This document shows positions 1-9,028 of a stretch of 64,000 nt of DNA, in pieces. Made by a program: the position numbers and the translations under genes. Numbering within the stretch: the first letter of the stretch is position 1; each line of letters opens with the position of its first letter. A model generated the notes under the pieces. It was not told the DNA's origin, made no database searches, and saw only the letters and a program-made list of their open reading frames with translations. Source of the stretch: Phosphoribacter sp037046615 (GTDB taxonomy: Bacteria; Actinomycetota; Actinomycetes; Actinomycetales; Dermatophilaceae); NCBI GenBank assembly GCA_037046615.1, contig JBAOHD010000008.1, forward strand, positions 1-64,000, written 5' to 3'.

Positions 1-379
1 TCTCGGCGAGGATGTCGAAGCTGCCCGCGGTCGTCACGACATAGGGCACCTCGGGGAGCGCGCTGAGGGCAGACGCGACATCTCGCATGTCTCCAGACAC
101 CTTGATGCCGACGAGGGCCTGACGTTTGAAGCCGACCTGCATCGGGTCGGTGACCGCGACGATCTGGACCACACCGCCGTCGATGAGCTTCTGGATCCGC
201 GCCCGCACGGCAGCCTCGGATAGCCCGACGGCGGCGGCGATCGCGGCATACGACTTGCGTCCGTCAGCCTGCAACTGCTCGATGATCGACTTCGAAATCT
301 CATCGAGCGCCACAGCGTGCGACATCGAGCCACGGGCCCCTCGGGGCGGGCGGGGAGGGCGGTCGACACCGGAGGTCAT
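1..379 (-). CDS. Lrp/AsnC-family transcriptional regulator (3' end cut off by window)
   Basis: A one-component regulator of the Lrp/AsnC family, which binds DNA as an oligomer and senses amino acids or related small molecules. Reading the minus strand from the ATG at 379, a short Pro/Arg-rich leader is followed by the family's N-terminal helix-turn-helix (LDEISKSIIEQLQADGRKSY, then AAIAAAVGLSEAAVRARIQK). The start of the alpha/beta RAM ligand-binding domain follows (VGIKVSGDMRDVASALSALP) and runs off the window edge after about 126 residues. A second Met (MSHAVALDE) about 18 residues in could be the true start. It is divergent from the aldehyde dehydrogenase and polyamine-transport genes, so it is probably their regulator; that is inference from position. 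Confidence 0.88.
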   Translation of the reverse strand, partial: MTSGVDRPPRPPRGARGSMSHAVALDEISKSIIEQLQADGRKSYAAIAAAVGLSEAAVRARIQKLIDGGVVQIVAVTDPMQVGFKRQALVGIKVSGDMRDVASALSALPEVPYVVTTAGSFDILAE

Positions 380-468
380 GACCGCATCGTGACGCTCTCC
401 CGCGGTTATCGCAACCCCTTGATGGGCTGGGATCCGCTGAAACCGCGGTGAACGATCGGTCGGTCATG

Positions 469-511
469 CGAAATCCGCGTAAGAAGGCTGACAGGTCTAC
501 CGAAATCCGCG
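469..511. promoter_or_regulatory. Direct repeat pair CGAAATCCGCG, candidate Lrp operator
   Basis: The 11-mer CGAAATCCGCG occurs at 469-479 and again at 501-511, 32 bp apart (about three helical turns), in the 247-bp gap between the divergent Lrp gene and the aldehyde dehydrogenase gene. Same-face repeats suit cooperative binding by an oligomeric regulator such as Lrp. A palindrome ACCGCGGT lies just upstream at 442-449. The repeats are seen directly; the operator role is inferred. Confidence 0.4.
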
Positions 512-626
512 ACCAACCGTTAGATTGCGGCAACCGCACGTCTCCCCGGGCCCAAGGTGTCGACCGTTGGTCGGCTGCCCTGGCTCGGGTGGCGTGCCCG
601 TCGAACGGATGAATCTGGAGGACACC

Positions 627-2075
627 ATGACGACGAGCCCTCGGCAGCTGCGCAACCACATCGGCGGCGAATACGTCGATGCCGAATCAGACGCGCGCCT
701 GGACATCGTCAACCCCGCGACCGCACAGGTCGTCGCGTCGGCGCCTGTGTCTGGTCAGTCAGATGTCGACCGGGCGTATGCCGCCGCGGACGCCGCCTTC
801 GCCGAGTGGGGCCGCACGACGCCGCGCCAGCGCCAGGAGGCGATGCTCAAGTTTGCCGACGCCATCGAGGCGCGCGCCGACGAGTTCGTGACGACCGAAG
901 GCGAAAACACCGGCAAGCCCAACGCCTTGACCGCGAGCGAAGAAGTGCCGCCCATGCTCGACCAGCTCCGGTTCTTCGCCGGTGCCGCCCGAGTGCTCGA
1001 AGGCCGTTCGGCCGGCGAGTACATGCCCGGTCACACCTCGTGGATCCGCCGTGAGCCGATCGGTGTCATCGGTCAGGTCACCCCTTGGAATTACCCGATG
1101 ATGATGGCGATCTGGAAGATCGCGCCGGCGCTCGCCGCGGGCAACACGATCGTCCTCAAGCCGAGCGACACGACGCCAGAGACCACCCTCCTGCTGGCCG
1201 AGATCGCCGCGCCATTCTTCCCGCCGGGCACCTTCAACGTCGTCACGGGAGACCGTGACACCGGCCGCATGGTCGTGTCGCACCGTCGCCCTGACATGGT
1301 CGCGATCACCGGCTCCGTCCGGGCCGGCTCCCAGGTCGCTCAGAGCGCGGCCGAGGGACTCAAGCGAGTCCATCTCGAGCTCGGCGGTAAGGCCCCGGTC
1401 ATCGTCTTCGACGACGCCGACATCGAAGCCGCGGTCGAAGGCATCGCGATCGGCGGCTACTTCAACGCCGGTCAGGACTGCACCGCGGCCACGCGCGTGC
1501 TCGCCGGCCCGGGCATCCACGACGACTTCGTGGCGGCTCTCGCGGAATACGCCAAGAACTCCGCCAAGGTCGGTATGCCGGACGACGAGGACGCCCTTTT
1601 CGGCCCGGTCAACAACCCGGCCCAACTCGAGCGGGTCCAGGGCTTCATCGAGCGCCTGCCTGGCCACGCGAGCGTGTCAGCCGGTGGCTCGCGGGTGAGC
1701 GCTCTCGGTGACGGCTTCTTCCTCGAACCGACCGTCCTGTCGGGCCTGCGTCAGGACGACGAGGCCATCCAGAACGAGATCTTCGGGCCGGTCATCACGG
1801 TCCAGCGCTTCTCCGACGAGGACGAGGCACTGCGGTGGGCCAACGGGGTCGACTACGGCTTGGCCTCGAGCGTGTGGACCAAAGACTTCGGTCGGGCGAT
1901 GCGGATGTCCCGCGCGCTCGACTTCGGGTGTGTGTGGATCAACACGCATATCCCGATCGTGGCGGAGATGCCGCACGGGGGATTCAAGAACAGCGGGTAC
2001 GGCAAGGATCTGTCGATGTACGGCCTCGAGGACTACACGCGGATCAAGCACGTCATGGCCAATATCGAGTCCTGA
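627..2075 (+). CDS. Aldehyde dehydrogenase, probable 4-aminobutyraldehyde dehydrogenase
   Basis: An NAD(P)+-dependent aldehyde dehydrogenase of 482 residues, the normal family length. Visible motifs: TPWNYP with the oxyanion Asn at about residue 155, general-base Glu251 in LELGGK, catalytic Cys285 in AGQDCTAATR, and the C-terminal EIFGPV and FGGxKxSG-like signatures (HGGFKNSGYGKD). The ATG at 627 is chosen because TGGAGG lies 6-12 bases upstream; an upstream in-frame ATG exists at 525 but reads through the regulatory region. It is the first gene of a run with a spermidine/putrescine-type ABC importer, which supports oxidation of 4-aminobutyraldehyde to GABA. Other omega-amino or betaine aldehydes cannot be excluded from sequence. 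Confidence 0.88.
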   Translation: MTTSPRQLRNHIGGEYVDAESDARLDIVNPATAQVVASAPVSGQSDVDRAYAAADAAFAEWGRTTPRQRQEAMLKFADAIEARADEFVTTEGENTGKPNALTASEEVPPMLDQLRFFAGAARVLEGRSAGEYMPGHTSWIRREPIGVIGQVTPWNYPMMMAIWKIAPALAAGNTIVLKPSDTTPETTLLLAEIAAPFFPPGTFNVVTGDRDTGRMVVSHRRPDMVAITGSVRAGSQVAQSAAEGLKRVHLELGGKAPVIVFDDADIEAAVEGIAIGGYFNAGQDCTAATRVLAGPGIHDDFVAALAEYAKNSAKVGMPDDEDALFGPVNNPAQLERVQGFIERLPGHASVSAGGSRVSALGDGFFLEPTVLSGLRQDDEAIQNEIFGPVITVQRFSDEDEALRWANGVDYGLASSVWTKDFGRAMRMSRALDFGCVWINTHIPIVAEMPHGGFKNSGYGKDLSMYGLEDYTRIKHVMANIES

Positions 2076-2106
2076 CGCTTTCACACGATCGGAAGGGGAT
2101 TGGCCG

Positions 2107-3345
2107 ATGAGCCGATTCGACAAGCAGCCTGACCCGGCCGTCCGCCAGCTCGCCGAGCTGGCGCGCGCGTCGGTGTCACGGCGGCGATTCCTCGGCGGCG
2201 CAGGTGCGGGCCTCGCGGCGCTGGGGCTGGCGGCGTGCGCGCCGCCGGAGCCACCGGCCGGTGGTAAGCCCGACCTGAAGTTGCCCAAGGACATGAGCGC
2301 TACGGAGAAGACCCTCGCGTGGGCCAACTGGACGGCATACCTCGACGTCGACGAGGAGACCAACAAGCACGCGACGCTGGAGGCGTTCATTGCCGAAACC
2401 GGCATCGCGGCGACGTACTCCGAGGACATCGACGACAACGACTCCTACGTCAGCAAGATCCGGCCGCAGCTGCAGGCCACCCCGCCGCAGGACATCAAGC
2501 GGGACATCATCACGCTGACCGACTGGATGGCCAACCGGATGATCCGCGACCAACTGGTCCAGCCGTTGGAACTCATCCACATCCCCAACGCGGGACGGCT
2601 CTTGGAGCCGCTCAAGGACGTGTCTTTCGACCCCGGTCGCCAGTACTCGCTCACGTGGCAGTCAGGCTTTGCGGGAATCGGTTACGACAAGAGCAAGGTC
2701 GGCCGAGAGCTCAAGAGCCTCTCGGACCTCTGGGCCGACGACCTCAAAGGCAAGATCACGGTGCTCTCGGAGCTGCGCGACACTGTCGGTCTCATCATGC
2801 TCAGTCAGGGCGTCGACATCTCGGGTGCCTTCACCAAGGACCAGGTCGCAGCCGGCATGGAAGAGGTCACGAAGCGGGTGTCCGGCGGCAACATCCGCCG
2901 CATCAAGGGCAACGCCTACATGGAAGACCTCAAGTCGGGCAACGCCATCGCCGGCATCGTCTGGAGCGGCGACATTTCGATCCTGCGCGCCGAGACCGAA
3001 AACGACAACTGGGAGTTCGTCGTCCCCGACTCCGGGGGCACGCTCTGGAGTGACAACCTCATGGTGCCGATCACGTCGACTCACCGGCGCAACGCCTACA
3101 AGCTCATGGACTACTACTACCGGCCTGACGTTGCGGCCCAGGTCGCGGCCTACGTCAACTACATCTGCCCGGTGACCGGCGCCCAGGAGGAGATGAAGAA
3201 GATCGACCCCGAGTTGGCGGAGAGCCCGCTGATCTTCCCAACGGCGCAATGGATCGAAGAAAACAACGTCAAGGGCTTCCGTGCCCTGAGCGCCGCGGAG
3301 GACGAGGAGTACTCGCAGATGTGGGCAAAGGTCGTGGGCAACTAA
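2107..3345 (+). CDS. Spermidine/putrescine-type ABC transporter substrate-binding lipoprotein
   Basis: The extracytoplasmic ligand-binding component of a polyamine-type importer (PotD/PotF-like), 412 residues. The N-terminus has a twin-arginine motif (SRRRFLGG, Arg25-27) followed by a hydrophobic stretch and a lipobox LAAC with Cys44, so it is predicted to be folded before Tat export and then lipid-anchored. The mature part has the alternating domains of extracellular solute-binding family 1 (for example YSLTWQSGFAGIGYDKSKVG and GNAIAGIVWSGD). It has a purine-rich RBS (GGAAGGGG) and its TAA overlaps the ATG of the ATPase gene (TAATG), so the importer is translationally coupled. Substrate is inferred from neighbours: polyamine, or a related diamine. 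Confidence 0.88.
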   Translation: MSRFDKQPDPAVRQLAELARASVSRRRFLGGAGAGLAALGLAACAPPEPPAGGKPDLKLPKDMSATEKTLAWANWTAYLDVDEETNKHATLEAFIAETGIAATYSEDIDDNDSYVSKIRPQLQATPPQDIKRDIITLTDWMANRMIRDQLVQPLELIHIPNAGRLLEPLKDVSFDPGRQYSLTWQSGFAGIGYDKSKVGRELKSLSDLWADDLKGKITVLSELRDTVGLIMLSQGVDISGAFTKDQVAAGMEEVTKRVSGGNIRRIKGNAYMEDLKSGNAIAGIVWSGDISILRAETENDNWEFVVPDSGGTLWSDNLMVPITSTHRRNAYKLMDYYYRPDVAAQVAAYVNYICPVTGAQEEMKKIDPELAESPLIFPTAQWIEENNVKGFRALSAAEDEEYSQMWAKVVGN

Positions 3346-4469
3346 TGGGCATCTTCTCCAAGTCGTCGGGCGTGTTCCGTGACGCCAAGGGTGACCTCAT
3401 CCTCGAGAACGTCACGAAGAGCTTCGCCACCTTCACCGCCGTCGACGACCTGTCGCTGACCATCCCGCGCGGGGCGTTCTTCGCCCTCCTCGGCCCGTCC
3501 GGCTGTGGCAAGACGACGACCCTGCGCATGGTCGCCGGTCTAGAGCAGCCCACGGCTGGCCGGATCAAAATCGGGTCGACCGATCTCACGGGCTCGCGAC
3601 CCTACGAGCGTCCGGTCAACACGGTGTTCCAGTCCTACGCGCTTTTCCCCCACCTCACCGTCCGAGACAACGTCGCCTTCGGTCCGAAGCGGCGCGGGGT
3701 GTCCGACGCGGTCGCCGAAGCCAATAGGACCTTGGACCTGGTCCAGCTCTCGCACCTGGCCGACCGCAAGCCCACTCAGCTTTCCGGTGGACAGCAACAG
3801 CGGGTCGCGGTGGCGCGGGCCCTCGTCAACCACCCCGAGGTGCTCCTGCTCGACGAACCGTTGGGTGCGCTGGACCTCAAGCTCCGCCGGGAAATGCAGG
3901 TCGAGCTCAAGCGGATCCAGATGGAGGTCGGGCTGACCTTCGTCCATGTCACCCACGACCAGGAAGAGGCCATGACCATGGCCGACACCGTCGCGGTGAT
4001 GAACCTCGGCAAGATCGAGCAGATGGGTGCCCCTGAGGTGCTCTACGACCTCCCGCGCACGAAGTTCGTCGCCAACTTCCTTGGACAGTCCAACCTCCTG
4101 CACGGCACCGTCCAAGGCACCGACGGTGATTTCACCGTCATCGGCTCGGGGGACCACAAGGTGAAGGTGCGCACGAGCCGGCTGGCTACAGGCGAGGGGT
4201 CAGAGGCGATCTTCGGGATTCGGCCGGAAAAGACCCGCGTCCACGATGACCCGCCGGGGCCCGAGTTCGCGGGTGCGAGCATCGGGCCGGGCACGCTGCT
4301 CGACGTTTCCTTCACCGGCGTCGCGACGCAATACCTCGTCGACGTCCCCGGCGTCGGCCGCTGGGCTGTCTACGAGCAGAACCTCGATCTCGACCGCATC
4401 AGCAACAAGCCGGGCGACCAGGTGTGGATCTCCTGGAACCCCGGCCACGCCTTCGGAGTCCGGTCATGA
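3345..4469 (+). CDS. potA: Polyamine ABC transporter ATP-binding protein
   Basis: The ATPase of the importer, 374 residues. Walker A GPSGCGKTT at about 50-58, Q-loop in NTVFQSYALF, ABC signature LSGGQQQRVAVARAL at 146-160, Walker B VLLLDEPLGALD at 166-177 and switch His in HVTHDQEEA (about 204) are all present. A C-terminal TOBE-type domain typical of CUT1/MOI importers follows (FGIRPEKTRV, then FTGVATQYLVDVPG). It starts at the ATG in TAATG overlapping the binding-protein stop and ends in an ATGA overlap with the first permease. The PotA assignment rests on operon context and the family's usual length. Confidence 0.9.
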   Translation: MGIFSKSSGVFRDAKGDLILENVTKSFATFTAVDDLSLTIPRGAFFALLGPSGCGKTTTLRMVAGLEQPTAGRIKIGSTDLTGSRPYERPVNTVFQSYALFPHLTVRDNVAFGPKRRGVSDAVAEANRTLDLVQLSHLADRKPTQLSGGQQQRVAVARALVNHPEVLLLDEPLGALDLKLRREMQVELKRIQMEVGLTFVHVTHDQEEAMTMADTVAVMNLGKIEQMGAPEVLYDLPRTKFVANFLGQSNLLHGTVQGTDGDFTVIGSGDHKVKVRTSRLATGEGSEAIFGIRPEKTRVHDDPPGPEFAGASIGPGTLLDVSFTGVATQYLVDVPGVGRWAVYEQNLDLDRISNKPGDQVWISWNPGHAFGVRS

Positions 4470-5389
4470 GTGCCCTTGCTCACCTCGGCTCCACGGGGGG
4501 AGGTGCGCAAGCGCCCGGCGGGCCAGCTCCCGCGCCGACCCGCAAGGGTGGCCTCACGGCATACCTGCTGCTGCTGCCGGGCTTGCTGTGGCTTCTCGTC
4601 TTCTTCGTCGCACCGATGGTGCAACTGGCCTCGGTGTCGCTGCAGTCGAAATTCCCCGACTACCCGGGCTACTACTACCGCGACGTCAACTTCGGCAACT
4701 ACGTCGCGGCGGTCAGTGAATACCTCCCGCAGTTCGGTCGATCGCTGCTCTTTGCCGGCGCCGCAACGCTGTTGGCGTTCGTCCTGGCCTACCCCTTGGC
4801 CTACGCCATGGCCTTCAAGGCCGGCAAATGGCGCGGACTCATGATGATCTGCGTCATCGCGCCGTTCTTCACGTCCTTCATCCTCCGCACGATCGCCTGG
4901 CGGCAGATCCTCGCCGATGAAGGCCCCATCGTGGGCGCGTTGAAGTGGCTGCACGTCATGCCGAGCACCGGTCGCATCACCGAGACGGGATTCGCCGTCG
5001 TGGCGGGATTGACCTACAACTTCCTGCCGTTCATGGTCCTGCCGATCTATGCCTCGCTCGAGCGGGCCGACCCGAAGATCATCGAAGCCGGCGGCGATCT
5101 CTACGCCAACGGTCTGACGACCTTCCGACGCGTGACCCTTCCGATGTCGATGCCTGGCGTCCTCGCCGGCACGCTGCTGACCTTCATCCCTGCGGCGGGT
5201 GACTACGTCAACGCCGAGCTCCTCGGATCGGATCAGACGAAGATGGTCGGCAACGTCATCGAGAGTCAGTTCTTCAAGGTCCTCGGTGGATTCCCGGTGG
5301 CGGCTGCCCTGTCGTTCACCCTCATGGCCGTGATCTTGGCGCTCGTCTTCCTCTACGTGCGCCGCTACGGGACGGAGGAACTCCTGTGA
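4466..5389 (+). CDS. potB: Polyamine ABC transporter permease (PotB-like)
   Basis: An inner-membrane permease of 307 residues with six hydrophobic segments, beginning LTAYLLLLPGLLWLLVFFVA. The EAA loop that docks on the ATPase is visible as EAGGDLYANGLTTFRRVTLP, close to the consensus EAA---G---------I-LP. The N-terminus carries about 30 polar residues before the first membrane helix. It overlaps potA by ATGA and ends in GTGA shared with the GTG start of the second permease, so the four transporter genes form one tightly coupled unit. Confidence 0.9.
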   Translation: MSALAHLGSTGGGAQAPGGPAPAPTRKGGLTAYLLLLPGLLWLLVFFVAPMVQLASVSLQSKFPDYPGYYYRDVNFGNYVAAVSEYLPQFGRSLLFAGAATLLAFVLAYPLAYAMAFKAGKWRGLMMICVIAPFFTSFILRTIAWRQILADEGPIVGALKWLHVMPSTGRITETGFAVVAGLTYNFLPFMVLPIYASLERADPKIIEAGGDLYANGLTTFRRVTLPMSMPGVLAGTLLTFIPAAGDYVNAELLGSDQTKMVGNVIESQFFKVLGGFPVAAALSFTLMAVILALVFLYVRRYGTEELL

Positions 5390-6216
5390 CCACGTGGCAG
5401 AAGCTGCGGTTCTGGCTCTCCGAGCGCATCGTCATGATCATCGCGGTGACGGTGCTGCTCTACCTCTTCCTCCCGGTGGCCTACACCTTCGCGTTCTCCT
5501 TCAATAACTACCGCAAGTCGAACATCGCGTGGAACCCGGAAGGCTCACCGACGCTCAAGCACTGGCGGGACCCCTGCGGTGTCGAGGGCATCTGTGAGTC
5601 GCTCGGCACGTCGATCCGGGTCGGTCTCATCTCCACGCTCGTGGCGACGATCCTCGGCACGATGCTCGCTTTCGCTCTGGTGCGGCACAAGTTCAAGGGG
5701 CGCGGCGCTGGCAACATGCTCGTATTCATCCCGATGGCCACCCCGGAAATCGTCCTCGGCGCCTCGCTGCTGACGATCTTCGTCCAGGGGTTCAGCCGCA
5801 TCGGGCTGCGGCTCGGGTTCTGGACGATCGTGCTCGCGCACATCATGTTCTGCCTCAGCTTCGTCGTCGTTACCGTGAAGGCGCGGCTGCAAAGCCTCGA
5901 CCCGCGTCTTGAGGAGGCCGCGGGAGACTTGTATGCCGATCCGCGCAGCACCTTCTGGCGGGTCACCTTCCCGCTCGTGTTGCCGGGCATCGTGTCGGCA
6001 GCCCTGCTGTCGTTTTCGTTGTCCTTCGACGACTTCATCATCACCAACTTCGTCTCCGGCAACGAAGCGACCTTCCCGAAGTTCGTCTACGTCTCCTACC
6101 TCCGTGGCATCCCTGCGCAGGCCAATGTCATCGGTTTCTCGATGTTTGTCATCGCCGTGCTCCTCGTCGTCGTCGGCCAGTTCATCGGCTCGCGTCGTCG
6201 GTCGCCGGCTAGCTAG
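5386..6216 (+). CDS. potC: Polyamine ABC transporter permease (PotC-like)
   Basis: Second permease of the importer, 276 residues, GTG start inside the preceding stop. There are six predicted membrane segments, and the EAA loop reads EEAAGDLYADPRSTFWRVTF followed by LPLVLPG-type residues. The segment FSLSFDDFIITNFVSG is characteristic of PotC/PotI-type permeases. The gene is followed by a strong hairpin, which probably ends the transport operon, although the saccharopine-dehydrogenase-like gene starts only about 100 bp later and may partly read through. Confidence 0.9.
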   Translation: MTTWQKLRFWLSERIVMIIAVTVLLYLFLPVAYTFAFSFNNYRKSNIAWNPEGSPTLKHWRDPCGVEGICESLGTSIRVGLISTLVATILGTMLAFALVRHKFKGRGAGNMLVFIPMATPEIVLGASLLTIFVQGFSRIGLRLGFWTIVLAHIMFCLSFVVVTVKARLQSLDPRLEEAAGDLYADPRSTFWRVTFPLVLPGIVSAALLSFSLSFDDFIITNFVSGNEATFPKFVYVSYLRGIPAQANVIGFSMFVIAVLLVVVGQFIGSRRRSPAS

Positions 6217-6222
6217 CACCCT

Positions 6223-6260
6223 CGCTGCGGGGCCCGGGTTCCGTCCCTGGCCCCGCAGCG
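6223..6260 (+). terminator. Strong hairpin after potC
   Basis: CGCTGCGGGGCC (6223-6234) pairs perfectly with GGCCCCGCAGCG (6249-6260) across a 14-nt loop. There is no T-run, as is common for actinobacterial terminators. It sits 7 bp after the potC stop and about 60 bp before the next start, so it may end or attenuate transcription. Confidence 0.65.
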
Positions 6261-6320
6261 CGCGTTCACGCGAGCCTCCTACCCACCACACCTCACCCCC
6301 GGAAAGCGGATTGATAGCTC

Positions 6321-7589
6321 GTGCGGATCCTCATGATCGGATCAGGCGGCGTCGGAGACGCCGCGGCACGCATTGCCGTCGAGCGTGACTTCTTCGACGC
6401 GCTCGTCATCGCCGACTACGACATCTCGCGAGCGGAAGCCACCGTCGCCGCCGCCAGCGCCCGCCGACAAGGGGAGCAGCGGCTCGTCGCGGCATACGTC
6501 GATGCCTCTGACCCGGACTCTGTGGCGTCCCTCGCCCGGGAGCACGAGGCCACCCACGTCTTCAACGCCGTCGATCCCCGCTTCGTCATGCCGATCTTCG
6601 AGGGGGCCCGCGCTGCCGGGTGCCATTACCTCGACATGGCGATGTCGCTCTCGCGGAGACACCCCGACGAGCCCTACTCCAAGGTCGGGGTCATGCTCGG
6701 CTCCGAGCAAATCGAGCAGGCGCCACTGTGGGAGGCCGACGACCTCCTCGCCCTCGTCGGCATCGGCGTCGAGCCCGGGTTGTCGGACATCTTTGCGCGG
6801 TATGCCGCCGACCACCTTTTCAGCGACATCGACGAGCTGGGCACCCGCGACGGTGCCAACCTCGTCGTGCGCGACGAGGCGGGCCACGAGATCTTCGCGC
6901 CCGGTTTCTCGATCTGGACGGTCATCGAGGAGTGCCTCAACCCGCCGCTGATCTGGGAGGCCGGCAGTGGGTGGCGCACGACGCCGCCGTTCAGCGACCC
7001 GGAGGTTTTCGATTTCCCCGAAGGGATTGGTCCGGTCGAATGCGTCAACGTCGAGCACGAGGAAGTCGTCCTCATGCCGCGATGGGTCGAGGCCAAGAAG
7101 GTCACGTTCAAATACGGTCTCGGCGAGCAGATGATCGGCATCCTGCGCACCCTGCACGAACTCGGCCTCGACTCGACGACCCCGGTCAAGGTCAAGGGTG
7201 TAAAGGTGTCCCCGCGCGATGTCGTGGCCGCCTGCCTGCCCGACCCGGCGACCATCGGGCCTCGGATGACGGGCAAGACGTGCGCCGGCCTGTGGGTCAC
7301 CGGGACCGGCACGGACGGTCAGCCACGCGCGACCTACCTCTACCACGTCGTCGACAACGAATGGACGATGCGGGAGTACGGCGCCCAATGCGTCGTGTGG
7401 CAGACCGCGATCAACCCGATCGTCGCCCTCGAACTCCTCGCGACCGGCGTCTGGTCAGGCGCCGGAGTCCTTGGCCCCGAGGCCTTCGACGCGGTGCCTT
7501 TCCTCGACCTGATCGCGGCCCCCAAGCCCCGCGGCTATGGCTCCCCATGGGGCATGGAAGACCGCGACCCGTCAGGTCCGCCTGTCTGA
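6321..7589 (+). CDS. Saccharopine dehydrogenase-like NAD(P)-binding oxidoreductase
   Basis: A 422-residue protein with an N-terminal Rossmann fold (MRILMIGSGGVGDAAARIAV) and the catalytic/substrate domain of the saccharopine dehydrogenase superfamily, which also contains homospermidine synthase and carboxynorspermidine dehydrogenase. The GTG at 6321 is the only start that keeps the nucleotide-binding beta strand. Its place between a polyamine importer and GABA-forming enzymes suggests action on a polyamine- or lysine-derived secondary amine; the exact reaction cannot be read from sequence. The stop codon lies inside a 16-bp tandem duplication. It is convergent with the MFS gene. Confidence 0.75.
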   Translation: MRILMIGSGGVGDAAARIAVERDFFDALVIADYDISRAEATVAAASARRQGEQRLVAAYVDASDPDSVASLAREHEATHVFNAVDPRFVMPIFEGARAAGCHYLDMAMSLSRRHPDEPYSKVGVMLGSEQIEQAPLWEADDLLALVGIGVEPGLSDIFARYAADHLFSDIDELGTRDGANLVVRDEAGHEIFAPGFSIWTVIEECLNPPLIWEAGSGWRTTPPFSDPEVFDFPEGIGPVECVNVEHEEVVLMPRWVEAKKVTFKYGLGEQMIGILRTLHELGLDSTTPVKVKGVKVSPRDVVAACLPDPATIGPRMTGKTCAGLWVTGTGTDGQPRATYLYHVVDNEWTMREYGAQCVVWQTAINPIVALELLATGVWSGAGVLGPEAFDAVPFLDLIAAPKPRGYGSPWGMEDRDPSGPPV

Positions 7590-7606
7590 GGGTCCTCCTG
7601 TCTGAG
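7575..7606. repeat. 16-bp tandem duplication covering a stop codon
   Basis: GGTCCGCCTGTCTGAG (7575-7590) is followed directly by GGTCCTCCTGTCTGAG (7591-7606), one mismatch. The first copy contains the TGA (7587-7589) of the upstream gene. CTGTCTGAGG followed by TCCTCAGGCAG also forms an imperfect hairpin that could terminate both convergent genes. Confidence 0.75.
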
Positions 7607-7610
7607 GTCC

Positions 7611-8966
7611 TCAGGCAGTCTCCGCGCTGCGCACGATGGCCTTGTCGTGGACGCGCATGCGCTCACCGATGAGGCCACCGAAAGCCGTGATCAGGGAGAC
7701 GATGGCCAGAATCATCACGGCCGGCCAGGACACCGACTTCCCGGTGAGGTTGATCATCCACGTTGCGATGAACGGGAGGAACCCTGACAGCGCCCCGGCG
7801 ATGTTGTAGCCAAGCGAAACCCCGCTATAGCGCAGCTCAGGTGGAAACAGCTCGCTCAAGAGGGCGCCGGTCACGGCATACGTCGTGGTCACCAATGCGA
7901 TGCCCGTCGTGACGGCGAAGACGATTGCGGCAGGGGATCCCGTGTCGATGAGCCAGAAGAGCGGCAGTGCTGCTGCGGCCGTGGCCAGCCCTCCCCAGAA
8001 GGTGACTCGACCCGGTCCGAAGCGCTCGGCCAGTCGGCCACAGAAGAGGATGACGACGATCTGCACCACAGCGGCGACGAGGGTGGCGTTCACGACGGTC
8101 TGCCGGGCGACCCCGAGGGTATTCGAGGCATAACTCACCACGAAGGTGTTCATGACGTAGAACCCGCCCACCCCGAGGAACGCTGCAGCGATCGCGACCA
8201 ACAGCCTGCGCCACGCCTGCGTGAACACCTTCGCCGCCGGGGTCTTCTCGCGCAGGTCCAGTCGGACGAGGTCATTGAAGACCGGTGATTCCTCGACCTT
8301 GAGTCGGATGTAGAGCGCGACGCCGAGCAACGGGAAGGCCGCCAAGAACGGCAGCCGCCATCCCCATGCGTCGAAGTCGGATGCCGGCAGCAGCAGGGCC
8401 AACGCGATCGCTCCCGAGGACATGAGGGTGCCGACCGGCGACCCGACCTGGACGAGGGCGGCGTATCGTGCGCGCTTTTCCACGGGCGCGTGCTCGATAG
8501 CAATGGTGGTGGCGCCTCCCCACTCGCCGCCGACTGCGAAGCCCTGGATGAGTCGGAGCGCGACGAGTGCGGTCGGCGCCCAGATCCCGATGGATGTGTA
8601 GGTCGGGAGCAGACCGAGAATGCCCGTTGCCAGACCGATCATGACGATGGTGGCGATCAGGGTTGGTCGGCGGCCGATGCGGTCACCGAGCAGGCCGAAG
8701 AAGAACGCGCCGATGGGACGTGCGGCAAAGCCAACCCCGAACGTGCCCAAGGACGCCAGCGTCGCAACGCCGGGGTCGAGGCTGGTGAAGAACAACTTGT
8801 TGAAGACAAGGGCCGCCGCCGTCCCGAAAAGGAAGTAGTCGTACCACTCCAGGGCCGTACCGACAAAGGCTGCGAACGCAATGCGACCGACGTCCGTGTC
8901 GGAGACAACAACCTCATCGACCGTGCCGGCGTCGGCTTGGCTCTCGTGGTAGCTGGGCTCGCTCAT
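7611..8966 (-). CDS. MFS metabolite:H+ symporter (MHS family)
   Basis: A 451-residue carrier with about 12 hydrophobic segments. The family signatures are clear: ALEWYDYFLFGTAAALVFN in the first helix, FFGLLGDRIGRRP in the loop 2-3 motif, and RLIQGFAVGGEWGGATTIAI in helix 4-5. These are typical of the ProP/ShiA/KgtP-like MHS subfamily, which takes up osmolytes, dicarboxylates or aromatic acids with protons. The ATG at 8966 is chosen because GAGAGGAG lies just upstream; an in-frame ATG exists at 9032. It lies 62 bp downstream of the PucR-type regulator on the same strand, so the two are probably co-transcribed. The likely cargo is whatever the neighbouring amidohydrolase and M20 hydrolase degrade. 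Confidence 0.85.
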   Translation of the reverse strand: MSEPSYHESQADAGTVDEVVVSDTDVGRIAFAAFVGTALEWYDYFLFGTAAALVFNKLFFTSLDPGVATLASLGTFGVGFAARPIGAFFFGLLGDRIGRRPTLIATIVMIGLATGILGLLPTYTSIGIWAPTALVALRLIQGFAVGGEWGGATTIAIEHAPVEKRARYAALVQVGSPVGTLMSSGAIALALLLPASDFDAWGWRLPFLAAFPLLGVALYIRLKVEESPVFNDLVRLDLREKTPAAKVFTQAWRRLLVAIAAAFLGVGGFYVMNTFVVSYASNTLGVARQTVVNATLVAAVVQIVVILFCGRLAERFGPGRVTFWGGLATAAAALPLFWLIDTGSPAAIVFAVTTGIALVTTTYAVTGALLSELFPPELRYSGVSLGYNIAGALSGFLPFIATWMINLTGKSVSWPAVMILAIVSLITAFGGLIGERMRVHDKAIVRSAETA

Positions 8967-9028
8967 GCCACTCCTCTCGTCGAGTGCCTGCCGCTGGCCC
9001 GGTGGACCGGGCAGGATCACCTGTCGAG

